This document shows, piece after piece, positions 31,771-41,572 of a stretch of DNA of 64,000 nucleotides; position 1 is the stretch's first letter, and every line of letters starts with the position of its first letter. Location: NCBI GenBank assembly GCA_038260305.1, contig JBBSNY010000007.1:62001-126000 (forward strand), given 5' to 3'. The stretch comes from CADCVQ01 sp038260305. Its GTDB lineage: Bacteria > Actinomycetota > Thermoleophilia > Solirubrobacterales > Solirubrobacteraceae. The notes beneath the pieces are model-generated. The model was not told the origin of the DNA and did no database searches. It saw only the letters and a list, made by a program, of their open reading frames with translations. Both the position numbers and the translations under genes were made by a program.

Positions 31771-33420
31771 TCACGGGCATCGCTGCACCTCGCGGCGCTG
31801 GTTGAGACAGCGCCGCGCGACCTCCGGAAGGCGGCGTCCGGCGCGCGTCAGCAGTCGTTCGTAGGCTCCGCGCAGCAGCGCCCGCGACACCCGGATCGCG
31901 ATCCGCGTCCCGGCGGGCAGGATCCGCGTGGCGCCGAATGTGCGCGTCAGGCCCGTCATGCGCCGCGTCGTCTTGAGGATGGTGCGGGTCTTGAAGCGAC
32001 AGGCGCCCTTCTTACCGCTGCAGTGCAGGTCGATGCGCGAGCCGACCGGCGCCTCGACGGTGAGCGACACGAGCTTGGAGTAGAGGTCGTTGGTGCGCCA
32101 CAGGCCGCGGATGAACGCGTGCAGGCGGCTCGGGCAGCCGTTGCGCCGGTCGCCGGCGAACGACGGGCAGCTGTCGGAGGCGTCCGCGACCCCGTCGCCG
32201 TCGCGATCGGAGGCCGCCGCGGGCGAGGTCGCCGCGGGCGAGACCGTGGCAGGCAAGACCGTGGCAGGCAAGACCGTGCCAGGCGGGGCGGCGATCGCCG
32301 CGGCGGCGACGACGGTCGTCTCATCGGGGTCGCCGCACGGCCCCGTCACCGGCGCGTTGGCCACGTCGCCGCCGTACGCGGCGACCCAGCGGTAGGTCCC
32401 CGGCTGCGTCGGAGTGAACGCGGCGGACGCGACGGGCCCGCCGGCGGCGGGATAGGCGACGCCGAGCGACGCAAACGCCGGCGCCCCGGCGCACGTCGGG
32501 TCGTCGGGACCGTAGAGGCGAAAGTCGACCGCGCCCGCGGTTGGGCGATAGCGCCCGGAGATCGTGGCGCTGTCGCTCAGCGTCCCGGCGCCCACCGTGA
32601 TCGCGGCCGAGGCGCTCGTGGCGATCGTCGACGTGGCCCGAAGCACCGTCGTCGTCGCGTTCGGCGCGTTGCAGGCGCTCGCGCTCGGCAGGCTGTTGGC
32701 ATCGCCGCTGTAGGTCGCGGTCCAGCGATAGCTGCCGGTCTGCGTCGGGGCGTACCACGGGGAGGACACGGCGCCGCCGCCGGCCGGCACCGGCACGAGC
32801 GACGGGTGGAACACCGGCGCGGACGAACACGTCGCGTCGTCGGGCCCGTAGAGGCGAAAGTCGATCGTCGCGACAGCAGTGGAGCCCGGGCGTCCGCCGA
32901 GCGTCGCGCTGTCGCTGACGGGCCCGGCGCCGAGCGCGACCGACGGGGTGGCGTTCGACACGACCGTCGTCTGCGCCTTGGAGATCACGATCGTCCGCAC
33001 CTTCGTGTCGGTCTGGGCGCTGTTGTCGGTGACCTTCAGCGTCACGGCGAACGTGCCGGGCGTCGCGAAGGCGTGGCTGGGCTGGACACCAGTGGCCGCC
33101 TCGTCGTCGCCGAACGTCCACGCGAAGCTCACGACGTGGCCGGCCGGCGCGCCGGGGCGGTCGTCGCTGGACGCGCGGCCGTCGAACGCCACGCCGACCC
33201 CGGCGGCGACGGTCGCGCCCGTCGACTCCGAGCAGGTCGTCGGGCACGGGGTGCAGCTCACGCCGGGCGCCGAGCAGGTGAAGCGCGCGATCGGCTCGCC
33301 GGCGGCGCTCGCGGCCGCCGGCGCGAGCGCGAGTCCCGCTACCACGAGTAGCGCCGGCAGCAGGCCGCGTCGCAGGGCGGCATCGATCGCGGAGGTCATC
33401 GTTGCTGCAGGATCGCGCAT
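31771..33420 (-). CDS. Secreted protein with PKD and Ig-like repeats and a Ca-binding type-3 motif
   Basis: This protein has about 549 residues. The ATG at 33420 follows a GGAGAGG ribosome binding site by 8 bases. A signal peptide (LLPALLVVAGLALAPAAASA) is followed by a PKD domain (FDGRASSDDRPGAP, FAWTFGDDEA). Two related Ig-like repeats come next, each with DFRLYGPDD and ending in GxYRW..Y.GD. A thrombospondin type-3-like DRDGDGVADASDSCP motif and an Arg-rich C-terminal domain complete the chain. Short near-identical 15-bp units at about 32247-32290 encode TVLPA repeats in the linker. It is probably a cell-surface or extracellular structural protein. It is divergent from the DUF3817 gene. 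Confidence 0.8.
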   Translation of the reverse strand: MRDPAATMTSAIDAALRRGLLPALLVVAGLALAPAAASAAGEPIARFTCSAPGVSCTPCPTTCSESTGATVAAGVGVAFDGRASSDDRPGAPAGHVVSFAWTFGDDEAATGVQPSHAFATPGTFAVTLKVTDNSAQTDTKVRTIVISKAQTTVVSNATPSVALGAGPVSDSATLGGRPGSTAVATIDFRLYGPDDATCSSAPVFHPSLVPVPAGGGAVSSPWYAPTQTGSYRWTATYSGDANSLPSASACNAPNATTTVLRATSTIATSASAAITVGAGTLSDSATISGRYRPTAGAVDFRLYGPDDPTCAGAPAFASLGVAYPAAGGPVASAAFTPTQPGTYRWVAAYGGDVANAPVTGPCGDPDETTVVAAAAIAAPPGTVLPATVLPATVSPAATSPAAASDRDGDGVADASDSCPSFAGDRRNGCPSRLHAFIRGLWRTNDLYSKLVSLTVEAPVGSRIDLHCSGKKGACRFKTRTILKTTRRMTGLTRTFGATRILPAGTRIAIRVSRALLRGAYERLLTRAGRRLPEVARRCLNQRREVQRCP

Positions 33421-33585
33421 CCGTCGGACCTCTCCGCCGGGGACGGGTCGCCGCGGGTCGGGGCCTGCGCGGCGGGGCATCGCTCACGGGCGGCGCTGCG
33501 CGGCGGCGCCGACATTACGATGGCGCTCCCCGATCGCGCGCGGCCTGCGGCCCTCGCACCGCGCCGCCCACGAAGGAGCACCCAG

Positions 33586-33861
33586 TTGTTCACGATCAAG
33601 ACCTTCCGCTATGTCGCGCTGACCGAGGCCACGAGCTTCCTCGCGCTGCTGACATGCAGCTTCGCCGCGCGCGGCGGCGTGCCGATCCTCGGCCCGATCC
33701 ACGGCATGCTGTTCCTCGCCTACGTCGGGCTCGTGCTCGTCCTGCGCACGCCTGCGCGCTGGGACATGCGCACGACGCTGCTGATCCTCCTCGGCGCGGT
33801 CGTGCCGTTCGGCGGCTACGTCGTGGACCGCTGGCTCGCGTCGACGCCCGCTACCGTGTGA
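33586..33861 (+). CDS. DUF3817 membrane protein
   Basis: This 91-residue protein has three helices and the DUF3817 opening FRYVALTEATSFLALL, then PILGPIHGMLFLAYVGLVL and a final helix ending FGGYVVDRWL. The start is most likely the TTG at 33586, because a GAAGGAG ribosome binding site ends 7 bases before it; the frame is open further upstream but without such a signal. Actinobacterial DUF3817 proteins have no firm function. Confidence 0.75.
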   Translation: MFTIKTFRYVALTEATSFLALLTCSFAARGGVPILGPIHGMLFLAYVGLVLVLRTPARWDMRTTLLILLGAVVPFGGYVVDRWLASTPATV

Positions 33862-34246
33862 TCTTCGTCACACAAGGCCCGGTCCCGAACCCCGTGAACG
33901 CGCCCGCTGTCGGCCGATCGGGCCTGTCGTAGGCGGCCGCTGTGAATTGGGCCTCAAGGATTGGTGGCCGGCTGACCGATAAGACCGCATCGGCCCTGGT
34001 ACCCACACCCATCCAAGCCCCGAGCAGGCCGAGGAGAACCATCAGCTTGCGGCCGCCGCGGTAGCCCGTCAGATCCGCACCACGGCAGCCGCCGAACCGA
34101 CGACCGCGAGGCCGCGCCCCGGTCTCGCCGCGCGGGCCCGGCGCACGCGCGTCCTGCTGCCGGGGTTCCTCGACGGACCCGGCTGGGTCGGACTGCGCGT
34201 CATCTGCGACTCGCTTGCGCTCGCCGCCGGCTGCATCGTCGCGCTG

Positions 34247-35533
34247 ATGTCGGCACCCGACCAGTCCGGGGGTGCGCTGCTGGCGATCTTCCCGCCGCTT
34301 GCCCTCGTCCTGCTGCACTCGCGCGGGCGCTACATCGTCGGCAAGCGCGACCTCGTGCTCGACGACGTCGCGCCGGGCTTCGGCGCCGTCTCGATCAGCG
34401 CAATGGCGATCGTGACGCTGCAGCTCCTGCTGACCGGCGGCGGACACGAGTTCAGCTCGCTCATGGCCTGGACCTGGGGCGTCTCGCTCGCGGGCATCAC
34501 GTTCACCGGCGTCGCGCTCCCGCTGGGCCAGCAGGCCGCGCGCCGCCGCCAGCTCGTGCAGTCCCCGACGCTGATCGTCGGCACCGACGTGTCGGCGCTC
34601 GACATCGCGCTGCGCCTGAACCGCCACCCCGAGTACGGGATGCGGCTCGTCGGCTTCCTCGACGATGGGCAGGCGAACCTCTCCGACGACGTGCCGCCCG
34701 TGCTCGGCGGCCTCGACGACCTCGAGGACATCGCGGCCCAGCACAACATCCGCACCGTCGTCATCGGCTATCCGGACGCCACCTATCAGGAGATGCTCGC
34801 CTTCGTGGCGCGCTGCGACAAGCTCGGCATGCAGACGGACATCGTCCCGCGCTTCTCGTCGGTCGTGAACTACCAGACGCGCTTCGAGTACCTCGGGACG
34901 GTGCCGCTGCTGAACCTCCGCGCGATCAACCCCGAGAGCTGGCCGTTCTCCGTCAAGCATGCGATCGATCGCATCGTCGCCGGCGTGCTGCTCGTCGCGC
35001 TGTCGCCGCTGTTCGCCGCGCTGGCCCTGGGCGTGCGCCTGTCCTCGCCCGGTCCCGTCTTCTTCCGCCAGCCGCGCACCGGCCGCGACGGTCGCGTCTT
35101 CGACGTCTTGAAGTTCCGCAGCATGCGTCCGGATGACGGCAGCGCGCCGACCTTCACCCTCGGGGCGGGCATGGCCCCCGGCGGCATCGAGGGCGTCGAC
35201 CGCCGCACCCGCATCGGGCGGGTGTTGCGCAGCACCTCGCTCGACGAGCTGCCCCAGCTCATCAACGTCGTGCGCGGCGAGATGAGCATCGTCGGGCCGC
35301 GCCCCGAGCGTCCCGAGTTCGCCGAGCTCTTCCAGCGCGACATCGAGCGCTACCAGGATCGCCATCGCGTGCGAGCGGGGATCACGGGTTGGGCTCAGGT
35401 GCATGGCCTGCGCGGGCAGACGCCGCTTGTCGACCGGGTCGAGTTCGACAACTTCTACATCGAACACTGGTCGCTGTCGCTGGACCTGAAGATCATGCTG
35501 ATGACCATCCCTGCGCTGCTGCGCGGATCGTGA
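34247..35533 (+). CDS. Polyprenyl-phosphate sugar-1-phosphate transferase (WcaJ/WbaP type)
   Basis: This protein has N-terminal membrane helices, a Rossmann-like CoA-binding domain (LIVGTDVSALDIALRLNR, VGFLDD) and the bacterial sugar transferase domain. That domain carries FRQPRTGRDGRVFDVLKFRSM, RTRIGRVLRSTSLDELPQL and EMSIVGPRP. It starts polysaccharide synthesis by moving a sugar phosphate onto undecaprenyl phosphate. Coding character extends upstream to at least 34140 (LPGFLDGPGWVGLRVICDS), but that stretch, open back to 33983, contains no ATG, GTG or TTG. The ATG at 34247 is the first normal start and clips the first helix; a CTG start near 34151 is possible. The next gene overlaps by 4 bases. 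Confidence 0.88.
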   Translation: MSAPDQSGGALLAIFPPLALVLLHSRGRYIVGKRDLVLDDVAPGFGAVSISAMAIVTLQLLLTGGGHEFSSLMAWTWGVSLAGITFTGVALPLGQQAARRRQLVQSPTLIVGTDVSALDIALRLNRHPEYGMRLVGFLDDGQANLSDDVPPVLGGLDDLEDIAAQHNIRTVVIGYPDATYQEMLAFVARCDKLGMQTDIVPRFSSVVNYQTRFEYLGTVPLLNLRAINPESWPFSVKHAIDRIVAGVLLVALSPLFAALALGVRLSSPGPVFFRQPRTGRDGRVFDVLKFRSMRPDDGSAPTFTLGAGMAPGGIEGVDRRTRIGRVLRSTSLDELPQLINVVRGEMSIVGPRPERPEFAELFQRDIERYQDRHRVRAGITGWAQVHGLRGQTPLVDRVEFDNFYIEHWSLSLDLKIMLMTIPALLRGS

Positions 35534-37311
35534 GCCCCGACATGCGTGAATTCGACGATCGGCGCGTGCTGCGCCCGACCACGCCGCCGGCGGGCCCGGC
35601 CGGGCCGGCGGTAGACTCCGAGCCGTGGGACGGACCCATCGCCGAGCGACCGCCGCTGCGCTCCGTCCGTGACCGCGTGACCGCGCCGCTGCAGGCAGCG
35701 GCCCAGACGGCCGCGCAGGACGAGCCCGTCGTGCGCGCGCTGCTGTCCTCGCTTCGCCGCCGCCTGAACGTCCTGCTGATCGTCGCGATCGCCCTCCCCG
35801 CGGGCGCGCTCGCCTTCTCGCTGAATGCCGAGAAGCAGTACACGGCGTCCGCGAAGCTGCTGTTCCGCGACCCCGGCTTCGACTCGAAGGTCTTCGGCGG
35901 GCAGGTGCTCAGCCCGTCCGTCGATCCGGCCCGCGAGGCCGCGACGAACCTCGGGCTCGTGTCGCTGGAGACCGTCGTCCAGCGCGCGTCGCGCGTCATC
36001 AAGAGCCGCGTGATGACGGCGGACGACATCCGAGCGAAAGTCGCGATCGCCGCCGAGGGCCAGTCCAACGTCATCGACGTCAGCGCGACCGACGGCGACC
36101 CGGTCTTCGCCTCGAAGCTCGCCAACACGGTCGCCCGCGAGTACATCGTCTTCCGCCGCAACGCCGACCGCGAGAAGATCGCGCAGGCCAGCGCCCTCGT
36201 CGAGCAGCAGCTCGCGGCCCTGCCGGCCGATCAGCGCAGCGGCAGCCAGGGCATGCAGCTGAGCAAGCAGGTCGACCAGCTCAAGGTGCTGGGCGCGCTG
36301 CAGACCGGCAACGCCGAGCTCGTACAGCGGGCCGAGACCCCGTCCTCGCCGTCCGCGCCGAACACGGCGCGCAACGTCATCCTGGCGCTCGTCCTCGGCC
36401 TCGTGATCGGCGTCGGCCTGGCGCTCCTGCTCGACCGCCTCGACCGCCGCCTGCACGACCGCGACGACATCGAGGCGCTCGTCGGCCGTCCCGTGCTCGG
36501 CGTCATCCCCGAGTCGACGTCGCTGCGCGCCGATCACGGCGACACGATGCACCTCGGCGGGCGCGAGGCCGAGGCCTTCCGCACGCTGCGGGCGAACCTG
36601 CGCTACTACGACATCGACCGCGACATCCGCTCGCTGCTCGTCACCTCCTCGGCCCCCGGGGACGGCAAGAGCACCGTCGCGCGCTATCTCGCCGCGACGG
36701 CCGCGGCGGCGAACGTCAACGTCGTGCTCGTCGAGGCGGACCTGCGCCGTCCGACGCTCAACGGCATCTACCCCGTCCTGCGCGCTCGCGGGCTGTCGGA
36801 GGTGCTCACCGACCAGGCCGAGCTGACGCAGGCGATCCAGCGCATGCCAGTCTCGATCGCCGGCGCGCCGACGGGCAAGACGCTCGACGTGCTCGGCGCC
36901 GGCAGCCCGCCGCCGAACCCCACCGATCTGCTCGAGTCCGACCGCATGCGCGCCGTTCTGGACGAGCTGCACGCGCGCTACGACCTCGTCATCGTCGACA
37001 GCTCGCCGATCACCATCGTGCCGGACTCGATCCCGGTCCTGAGCCAGGTCTCGGGCGTACTGCTCGTCATGCGCGAATCCAAGAGCACGAGCGTCGGAGC
37101 ACGCCGGATCCGCGACCAGCTCGCCCACCTCGGCATCACGCCGCTCGGGATCGTCATGAACGGCACGCCGGCCGAGGAGGACAAGGCCGCATACGGCTAT
37201 TACGCCTACGAGCCGGAAGTCACGAACGGCTCGAACAACGGCGCGGCGCGGTCGCGGCTCACAGGCCTCGTACGCCGCAAGCCGGCGGACAAGCATGACC
37301 CCGTCTCCTGA
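35530..37311 (+). CDS. Wzz / BY-kinase fusion (chain-length regulator and tyrosine kinase)
   Basis: This protein of about 593 residues starts at GTG 35530 (overlapping the previous stop) or at ATG 35542. A Wzz domain lies between two membrane helices (LIVAIALPAGALAFSLNA and VILALVLGLVIGVGLALLL). The cytoplasmic CapB-type ATPase follows with Walker A SSAPGDGKST (about 374-383), Walker A' VVLVEADLRRP and Walker B DLVIVDSS. The C-terminus contains a Tyr cluster YGYYAYE, the usual autophosphorylation site. It controls polymer length and export of the polysaccharide. The kinase is fused to the chain-length protein as in proteobacterial Wzc. Confidence 0.88.
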   Translation: MSPDMREFDDRRVLRPTTPPAGPAGPAVDSEPWDGPIAERPPLRSVRDRVTAPLQAAAQTAAQDEPVVRALLSSLRRRLNVLLIVAIALPAGALAFSLNAEKQYTASAKLLFRDPGFDSKVFGGQVLSPSVDPAREAATNLGLVSLETVVQRASRVIKSRVMTADDIRAKVAIAAEGQSNVIDVSATDGDPVFASKLANTVAREYIVFRRNADREKIAQASALVEQQLAALPADQRSGSQGMQLSKQVDQLKVLGALQTGNAELVQRAETPSSPSAPNTARNVILALVLGLVIGVGLALLLDRLDRRLHDRDDIEALVGRPVLGVIPESTSLRADHGDTMHLGGREAEAFRTLRANLRYYDIDRDIRSLLVTSSAPGDGKSTVARYLAATAAAANVNVVLVEADLRRPTLNGIYPVLRARGLSEVLTDQAELTQAIQRMPVSIAGAPTGKTLDVLGAGSPPPNPTDLLESDRMRAVLDELHARYDLVIVDSSPITIVPDSIPVLSQVSGVLLVMRESKSTSVGARRIRDQLAHLGITPLGIVMNGTPAEEDKAAYGYYAYEPEVTNGSNNGAARSRLTGLVRRKPADKHDPVS

Positions 37312-38563
37312 CGGCGGCGCGGCGATGCCATCGGCCGCGGCCGCCTTGGCCCTGTCGGCCGCGTCGATCGCCGCCCTGCCGAGCGCGGGTCGCGCCCCGC
37401 TCGCCGCGCAGGCCCAGCCCCATCACGAGATCGCGAGCCCGGCGCAGGCCGGCGACGAGTCGATCCCCGAGCGCCCGTCGAGGCCGAAGCTCGGCAACGT
37501 GCAGGCGCTGCGCGCGATCGCCGTCTTCATGGTCTTCGCGGTGCACATCGGCAACCCGTTCGGCTTCGAGCCGCGCTACCTCGGCGGCAGCGCGCTGCTG
37601 GGCTGGGTCACCCTCCCCGGCCAGGCCGGCGTCGACCTGTTCTTCGTCATCAGCGGGCTGATCATGACCGTGACGACGTGGCACTCCGCGAGCGGACGGC
37701 CGGCGGCGCGCAAGTTCATGGCGCGACGGGTCAAGCGGATCTACCCGATCTACTGGGTCGTCTCGCTGCTCGTCCTCGCGGTCTGGCTCGTGTCGCCGTC
37801 GATCGTGAACTCGCACTCGACGCACGCGCCGGAGGTGCTGCAGTCCTTCACGCTGCTGCCTCAGCCCGGCCTGCCGCTGCTCGCCGTCGGCTGGACGCTG
37901 ACCTATGAGATGTACTTCTACCTGATCTTCGCGCTCGCGCTGTGGGTCGGGCGCAAGTGGCTGCCGGCGATCCTCGGCGTCTGGGGCGTGGCCACGTTCG
38001 TGCTGGCGCTGCTGTTCTCCGGCACCGACGTGCCGCTGCTGCACATCATGTCCAACCCGCTGTCGTTCGAGTTCGTGCTCGGCGTCGGCGTCGGCTACCT
38101 CGTCATGACCCGGCCGCCGGTCGCGCCGGGGATGACGCTCCTGCTCGGCGCGATCCTGTTCGTCGCTGCGGCGGCGATCGCCGGCCAGCTGTACCCGGTC
38201 GAGATCGACCCCTGGTATCGCGCGATCACGATCGGCCCACCGGCCGCCATGATCGTGCTCGGCGCGATCGGCCTCGAGAAGCGCCGTCGCTATGTCGCGC
38301 CGAAGCGCCTGCAGTTCATCGGCGACGCGTCGTATTCGATCTACCTCTGGCACACGCTGCTGCTCGTCGCCGCCGGGCGCGCGATCGCGTTCGTCCTGCC
38401 CGACACGAGCGGCCCGCTGCACGTCGTGCTGCTGATCGGGGTGCCGGTCGCCGTGCTGGCCGCGACGCTCGTCCTCTACCGGCTCATCGAGGTCCCGCTC
38501 ATCGGGCTGTTCCAGCGGCGACCGTGGGCGCGGGCGCGACGGGCTCAGCGGGCAGCGGCGTAG
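37295..38563 (+). CDS. Acyltransferase 3 family membrane protein
   Basis: This 422-residue protein has about 10 helices and the acyltransferase-3 signatures NVQALRAIAVFMVFAVHI (with the active-site His), DLFFVISGLIMT and YSIYLWHTLLL. Members O-acetylate or O-succinylate surface sugars. It overlaps the Wzz/kinase gene by 17 bases and its 3' end overlaps the convergent polymerase gene by 65 bases. The first 65 residues are Ala-rich and poorly conserved, so the real start may be later. Confidence 0.88.
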   Translation: MTPSPDGGAAMPSAAAALALSAASIAALPSAGRAPLAAQAQPHHEIASPAQAGDESIPERPSRPKLGNVQALRAIAVFMVFAVHIGNPFGFEPRYLGGSALLGWVTLPGQAGVDLFFVISGLIMTVTTWHSASGRPAARKFMARRVKRIYPIYWVVSLLVLAVWLVSPSIVNSHSTHAPEVLQSFTLLPQPGLPLLAVGWTLTYEMYFYLIFALALWVGRKWLPAILGVWGVATFVLALLFSGTDVPLLHIMSNPLSFEFVLGVGVGYLVMTRPPVAPGMTLLLGAILFVAAAAIAGQLYPVEIDPWYRAITIGPPAAMIVLGAIGLEKRRRYVAPKRLQFIGDASYSIYLWHTLLLVAAGRAIAFVLPDTSGPLHVVLLIGVPVAVLAATLVLYRLIEVPLIGLFQRRPWARARRAQRAAA

Positions 38564-39947
38564 CCGGCTCGCGCACGATCAGCAGCCGCGACAGGATCAG
38601 CAGACCCGTGATGTCGACGATCGGAAACAGGAAGTACGTGAACATGTTGATGTAGAACGCGAGCGTGATCGACGCCGCGAGATAGGCGTAGATCCAGATG
38701 ATCGTCACCGATCGTCCGCGCGCGAAGCGCCCGTAGAGCAGGTGGGCCGCCGCCCCCAGCGCCAGCCCGAACAACAGCGCCGGGAGCAGGCCGAAGTCCA
38801 GTAGCAGGGGGCCGGCGTACATCGACGTCAGCCAGCCGCCCGCGTTCGGGCCCGCGATCACCTGCGGATCGAGCGCGCGGCTCGGGAAGAAGTTGTGCGC
38901 GAACCAGATCGACGAGGAGAACGGCGGGGTGCGAATATCCGCGTCGCGCAGCTCCTCGACGACGCGCAACTGCTCGCCGAGGTTGATGCTGAGGCTGCGG
39001 TAGGCCGACTGAAACGGCGACGCCTTGGAGCCGCTGTCGTTATACAGAACCGAGCCGACCGCACCGCTCGGCGAGTGCTGGCCGATCCGCGCGAGGAAGA
39101 CGACGCTCGAGAACAGCAGGATCGCGACCGGGACCCCGATCGCCATCCGTCGCGTCGCCCGCGGGGTGAGGTAGCGCGCCGCGACGACGAGTGCGCTGAT
39201 GACCGGCAGGATGACGAAGCTGCGACCGCCGCCGAGCCCCTGCATGATGAGCGCGAGGACCATGACGCCCTCGAGCGCGCGTAGCTGCAGGGCGCCGAAG
39301 CACCGTGCGCGACCGATCCGCGCCCACGTCGCGATCAGCAGCGCCAGCGGGATGCCCTCGGTGAAGACGTGGATCGGCCCGGCGTTCAGCGAGAAGCGCG
39401 CCTGGTCGATATTCTCGCTCAGCAGCGGGGGGCCGCCGATCCCCGCCCATTCGTGCGCGTAGACGGCCGCCCCGAGGAGCGCCATCGCAACTACGACGGT
39501 CACGAGGCGCGCCGGATACGGCTGGGCATCGGTGCCGCGCTCCAGGCGCTGCAACGGCTCGCGCTGGAAGAGCATCGCGATCCCGACGCCGGCGATCGGC
39601 GCGAGGACGATGAGCACGGCGTCCGTGAGCCTGGGCAGCGACCAGTCGCTGAAGATCCGCGTGATCGGCTGCATCGCGGCCGCGATGCTCAGCAGCAGCG
39701 GGACGCCGAGCAGAACGAGCGGGCTCGCGAGCAGGTGCCGGCGGACGGCGAAGATGCCGATCGCGATCGCCCCCGCCGTCGCGACGGCTGCGGTCACCGG
39801 GACGAGCGCAGTGTTCGATACCCCGCCGATGAGCCAGCCCGCGACGATGCAGGCGAGGGTGCCGGTCGCATAGATCGCCGGGCGCGTCACTCCGGGCGAG
39901 AACCGGCCGCGCACCGCGCCTGCCGGCCCGAGAGGACGGCCGTTCAC
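38499..39947 (-). CDS. O-antigen/oligosaccharide repeat polymerase-like membrane protein
   Basis: This protein has about 482 residues and 10 to 12 hydrophobic segments, with a large central loop (NDSGSKASPFQSAYRSL to SSSIWFAHNFFPS) between helices, the layout of Wzy/O-antigen polymerases. The GGGRSFVILP and MFTYFLFPIVD segments are characteristic of the OPM/oligo-polymerase group. It would join repeat units on the periplasmic side. The GTG at 39947 is chosen because the frame further upstream is antisense to the acetyltransferase at 40003. Confidence 0.7.
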   Translation of the reverse strand: MNGRPLGPAGAVRGRFSPGVTRPAIYATGTLACIVAGWLIGGVSNTALVPVTAAVATAGAIAIGIFAVRRHLLASPLVLLGVPLLLSIAAAMQPITRIFSDWSLPRLTDAVLIVLAPIAGVGIAMLFQREPLQRLERGTDAQPYPARLVTVVVAMALLGAAVYAHEWAGIGGPPLLSENIDQARFSLNAGPIHVFTEGIPLALLIATWARIGRARCFGALQLRALEGVMVLALIMQGLGGGRSFVILPVISALVVAARYLTPRATRRMAIGVPVAILLFSSVVFLARIGQHSPSGAVGSVLYNDSGSKASPFQSAYRSLSINLGEQLRVVEELRDADIRTPPFSSSIWFAHNFFPSRALDPQVIAGPNAGGWLTSMYAGPLLLDFGLLPALLFGLALGAAAHLLYGRFARGRSVTIIWIYAYLAASITLAFYINMFTYFLFPIVDITGLLILSRLLIVREPATPLPAEPVAPAPTVAAGTAR

Positions 39948-40002
39948 GGATGCAACGATACCCGCCCGCCGGTTCGTTTCGATCCTGTCAGCATGACTCG
40001 GC

Positions 40003-40632
40003 GTGAGCCGACTCGCCGATGTCGCCGCCGAGCGCGCCCGCCGGCTGCGGCGCGTCGCCGGTCGCGGTCTCGGCAACCGGCTGTGCCGGACGCGGCGCTT
40101 CGCCGCGTTCGGCGCGGGCAGCGTCGTCCGACCGCCGCTCGTCGTCGTCGGCCCGGAGCGCATCCGGATCGGCTCCGACGTCTGGATCGGGGCGCGGGCG
40201 TTCCTATCGCTCGTCGCGGACTTCAATGGCCGCCGGCACGAGCCGTCGCTGACGATCGGCGACGGCTGCAGCTTCGGCGAGGGCCTGTTCGTCTCGGCCG
40301 CCGGCCACATCGAGATCGGCCGCGAGGTGATGGTGTCGCGCAACGTCTTCATCGGCGACACGTTCCACGAGTACGTCGACCCGACGACGCCCGTCGTGCG
40401 CCAGCCGCTCGCCGCGCCGCGCCCAGTCGTCATCGGCGACGGCGCGTTCCTCGGCGTCGGCTGCTGCATCCTGCCGGGCGTGACGCTCGGCGAGAACGCC
40501 TACGTGGCGGCGGGCGCCGTCGTCACGAAGGACGTCGCGGCGCGGACCGTCGTGGCCGGCAACCCGGCACGGGTCATTCGGCGCTACGCGGACGGCGAAT
40601 GGGTCTCGCCGGCATCCCCTGGAAGCGCCTGA
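40003..40632 (+). CDS. Hexapeptide-repeat (left-handed beta-helix) O-acetyltransferase
   Basis: This 209-residue protein has repeated hexapeptide turns (IRIGSDVWIGARAF; LTIGDGCSFGEGLFV; IEIGREVMVSRNVFIG; VVIGDGAFLGVGCCILPG) and the closing VVAGNPARVIRRY typical of WbbJ-like sugar O-acetyltransferases. The active-site His lies in GDTFHEY. The GTG start is at 40003. Its last 59 bases overlap the convergent GT2 gene. Confidence 0.85.
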   Translation: MSRLADVAAERARRLRRVAGRGLGNRLCRTRRFAAFGAGSVVRPPLVVVGPERIRIGSDVWIGARAFLSLVADFNGRRHEPSLTIGDGCSFGEGLFVSAAGHIEIGREVMVSRNVFIGDTFHEYVDPTTPVVRQPLAAPRPVVIGDGAFLGVGCCILPGVTLGENAYVAAGAVVTKDVAARTVVAGNPARVIRRYADGEWVSPASPGSA

Positions 40633-41572
40633 TCTCGCGCCCACGCACGAGCGCGAGGGCGCCCCGCGCGGCGCCGAGGTAGACCTTCACTGCGGGGCGG
40701 TCGCGGCGCAGGCTGAGCGCGGCGCGGGCGAGGCTGACGGCGAGCATCGTCAGCGCGACCTGCGCCCGACCAACACGCGTGAAGTGCGTGCGGGCGTACT
40801 GCAGCGCGCCGTAGTAGTAGCGCGCGTGGCCGGCAGCCATGTTCAGGCGCTTCGCGGTCGCGCCGCCGACGTGGCGAAACGGCGCCGCGGGGACGTAGAG
40901 CTGCGTGCCGTGCGGCGCCAGGCGGCGCGAGAAGTCAACGTCCTCATACCAGAACCAGTAGCGCTCGTCCCAGCCGCCGATGCGCTCGGTCGCCGGTCGG
41001 CGCACGAGCATGCACGCGCCCGCCGGCTGGTCGACCTCGACCGTCGCGTCGTCGCCGAGCATCTCTCGCAGGTGCCTGCCCGTCCACGGGTTGCGCGGCC
41101 ACAGCCGCTCGAGCCCGAGCAGCCGCGCGACGACCGTGGCGGGCGTCGGAAACGGCTGCGGGCGGTAGCGGTCCTGCGTCTGCAGGCTCGCGGGATCGAC
41201 AAGCCGCCCCCCGGCCGCGACGGCGTCCTCGCGGCCGCGCAGTGTGTCGAGCAGCCGCGTGATCGCGCCCGGCGTCGCGAACGCGTCGTCGTTGAGGTAG
41301 AGCACGAACGGGGCGCTGCCGAGCTGGGCGCCGCGGTTCAGGCCGGCGGCCAGGCCGGTCGGCTCGTCGAGCGCGATCACCGTCGCGTCGGGGTACGCGG
41401 CGCGGATCGCATCGGCCGTCCCGTCGCTCGAGGCGTTGTCGACGACGACGATGCTCGCGACCTCCGGTTCCTGCAGGTGCGCGACGCACTCGAGCGCCGT
41501 GTCGCGCGCGTTGTAGGTCAGAAAGACGGCATCGATGAGGCCCGCGGCGTCCGCATCGCCGTCCCCGGTCAC
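40574..41572 (-). CDS. GT2 glycosyltransferase (rhamnosyltransferase type)
   Basis: This 332-residue GT-A enzyme has VVVDNASSDGTADAI, the donor-binding YLNDDAF (an NDD form of DxD) and GGWDERYWFWYEDVDFSRRL, as in rhamnosyl- and galactofuranosyltransferases. The C-terminal part has a weakly hydrophobic segment. The GTG start overlaps the stop of the preceding GT2 by 4 bases (GTGA), so the two are coupled. Donor and acceptor are unknown. Confidence 0.88.
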   Translation of the reverse strand: MTGDGDADAAGLIDAVFLTYNARDTALECVAHLQEPEVASIVVVDNASSDGTADAIRAAYPDATVIALDEPTGLAAGLNRGAQLGSAPFVLYLNDDAFATPGAITRLLDTLRGREDAVAAGGRLVDPASLQTQDRYRPQPFPTPATVVARLLGLERLWPRNPWTGRHLREMLGDDATVEVDQPAGACMLVRRPATERIGGWDERYWFWYEDVDFSRRLAPHGTQLYVPAAPFRHVGGATAKRLNMAAGHARYYYGALQYARTHFTRVGRAQVALTMLAVSLARAALSLRRDRPAVKVYLGAARGALALVRGREIRRFQGMPARPIRRPRSAE

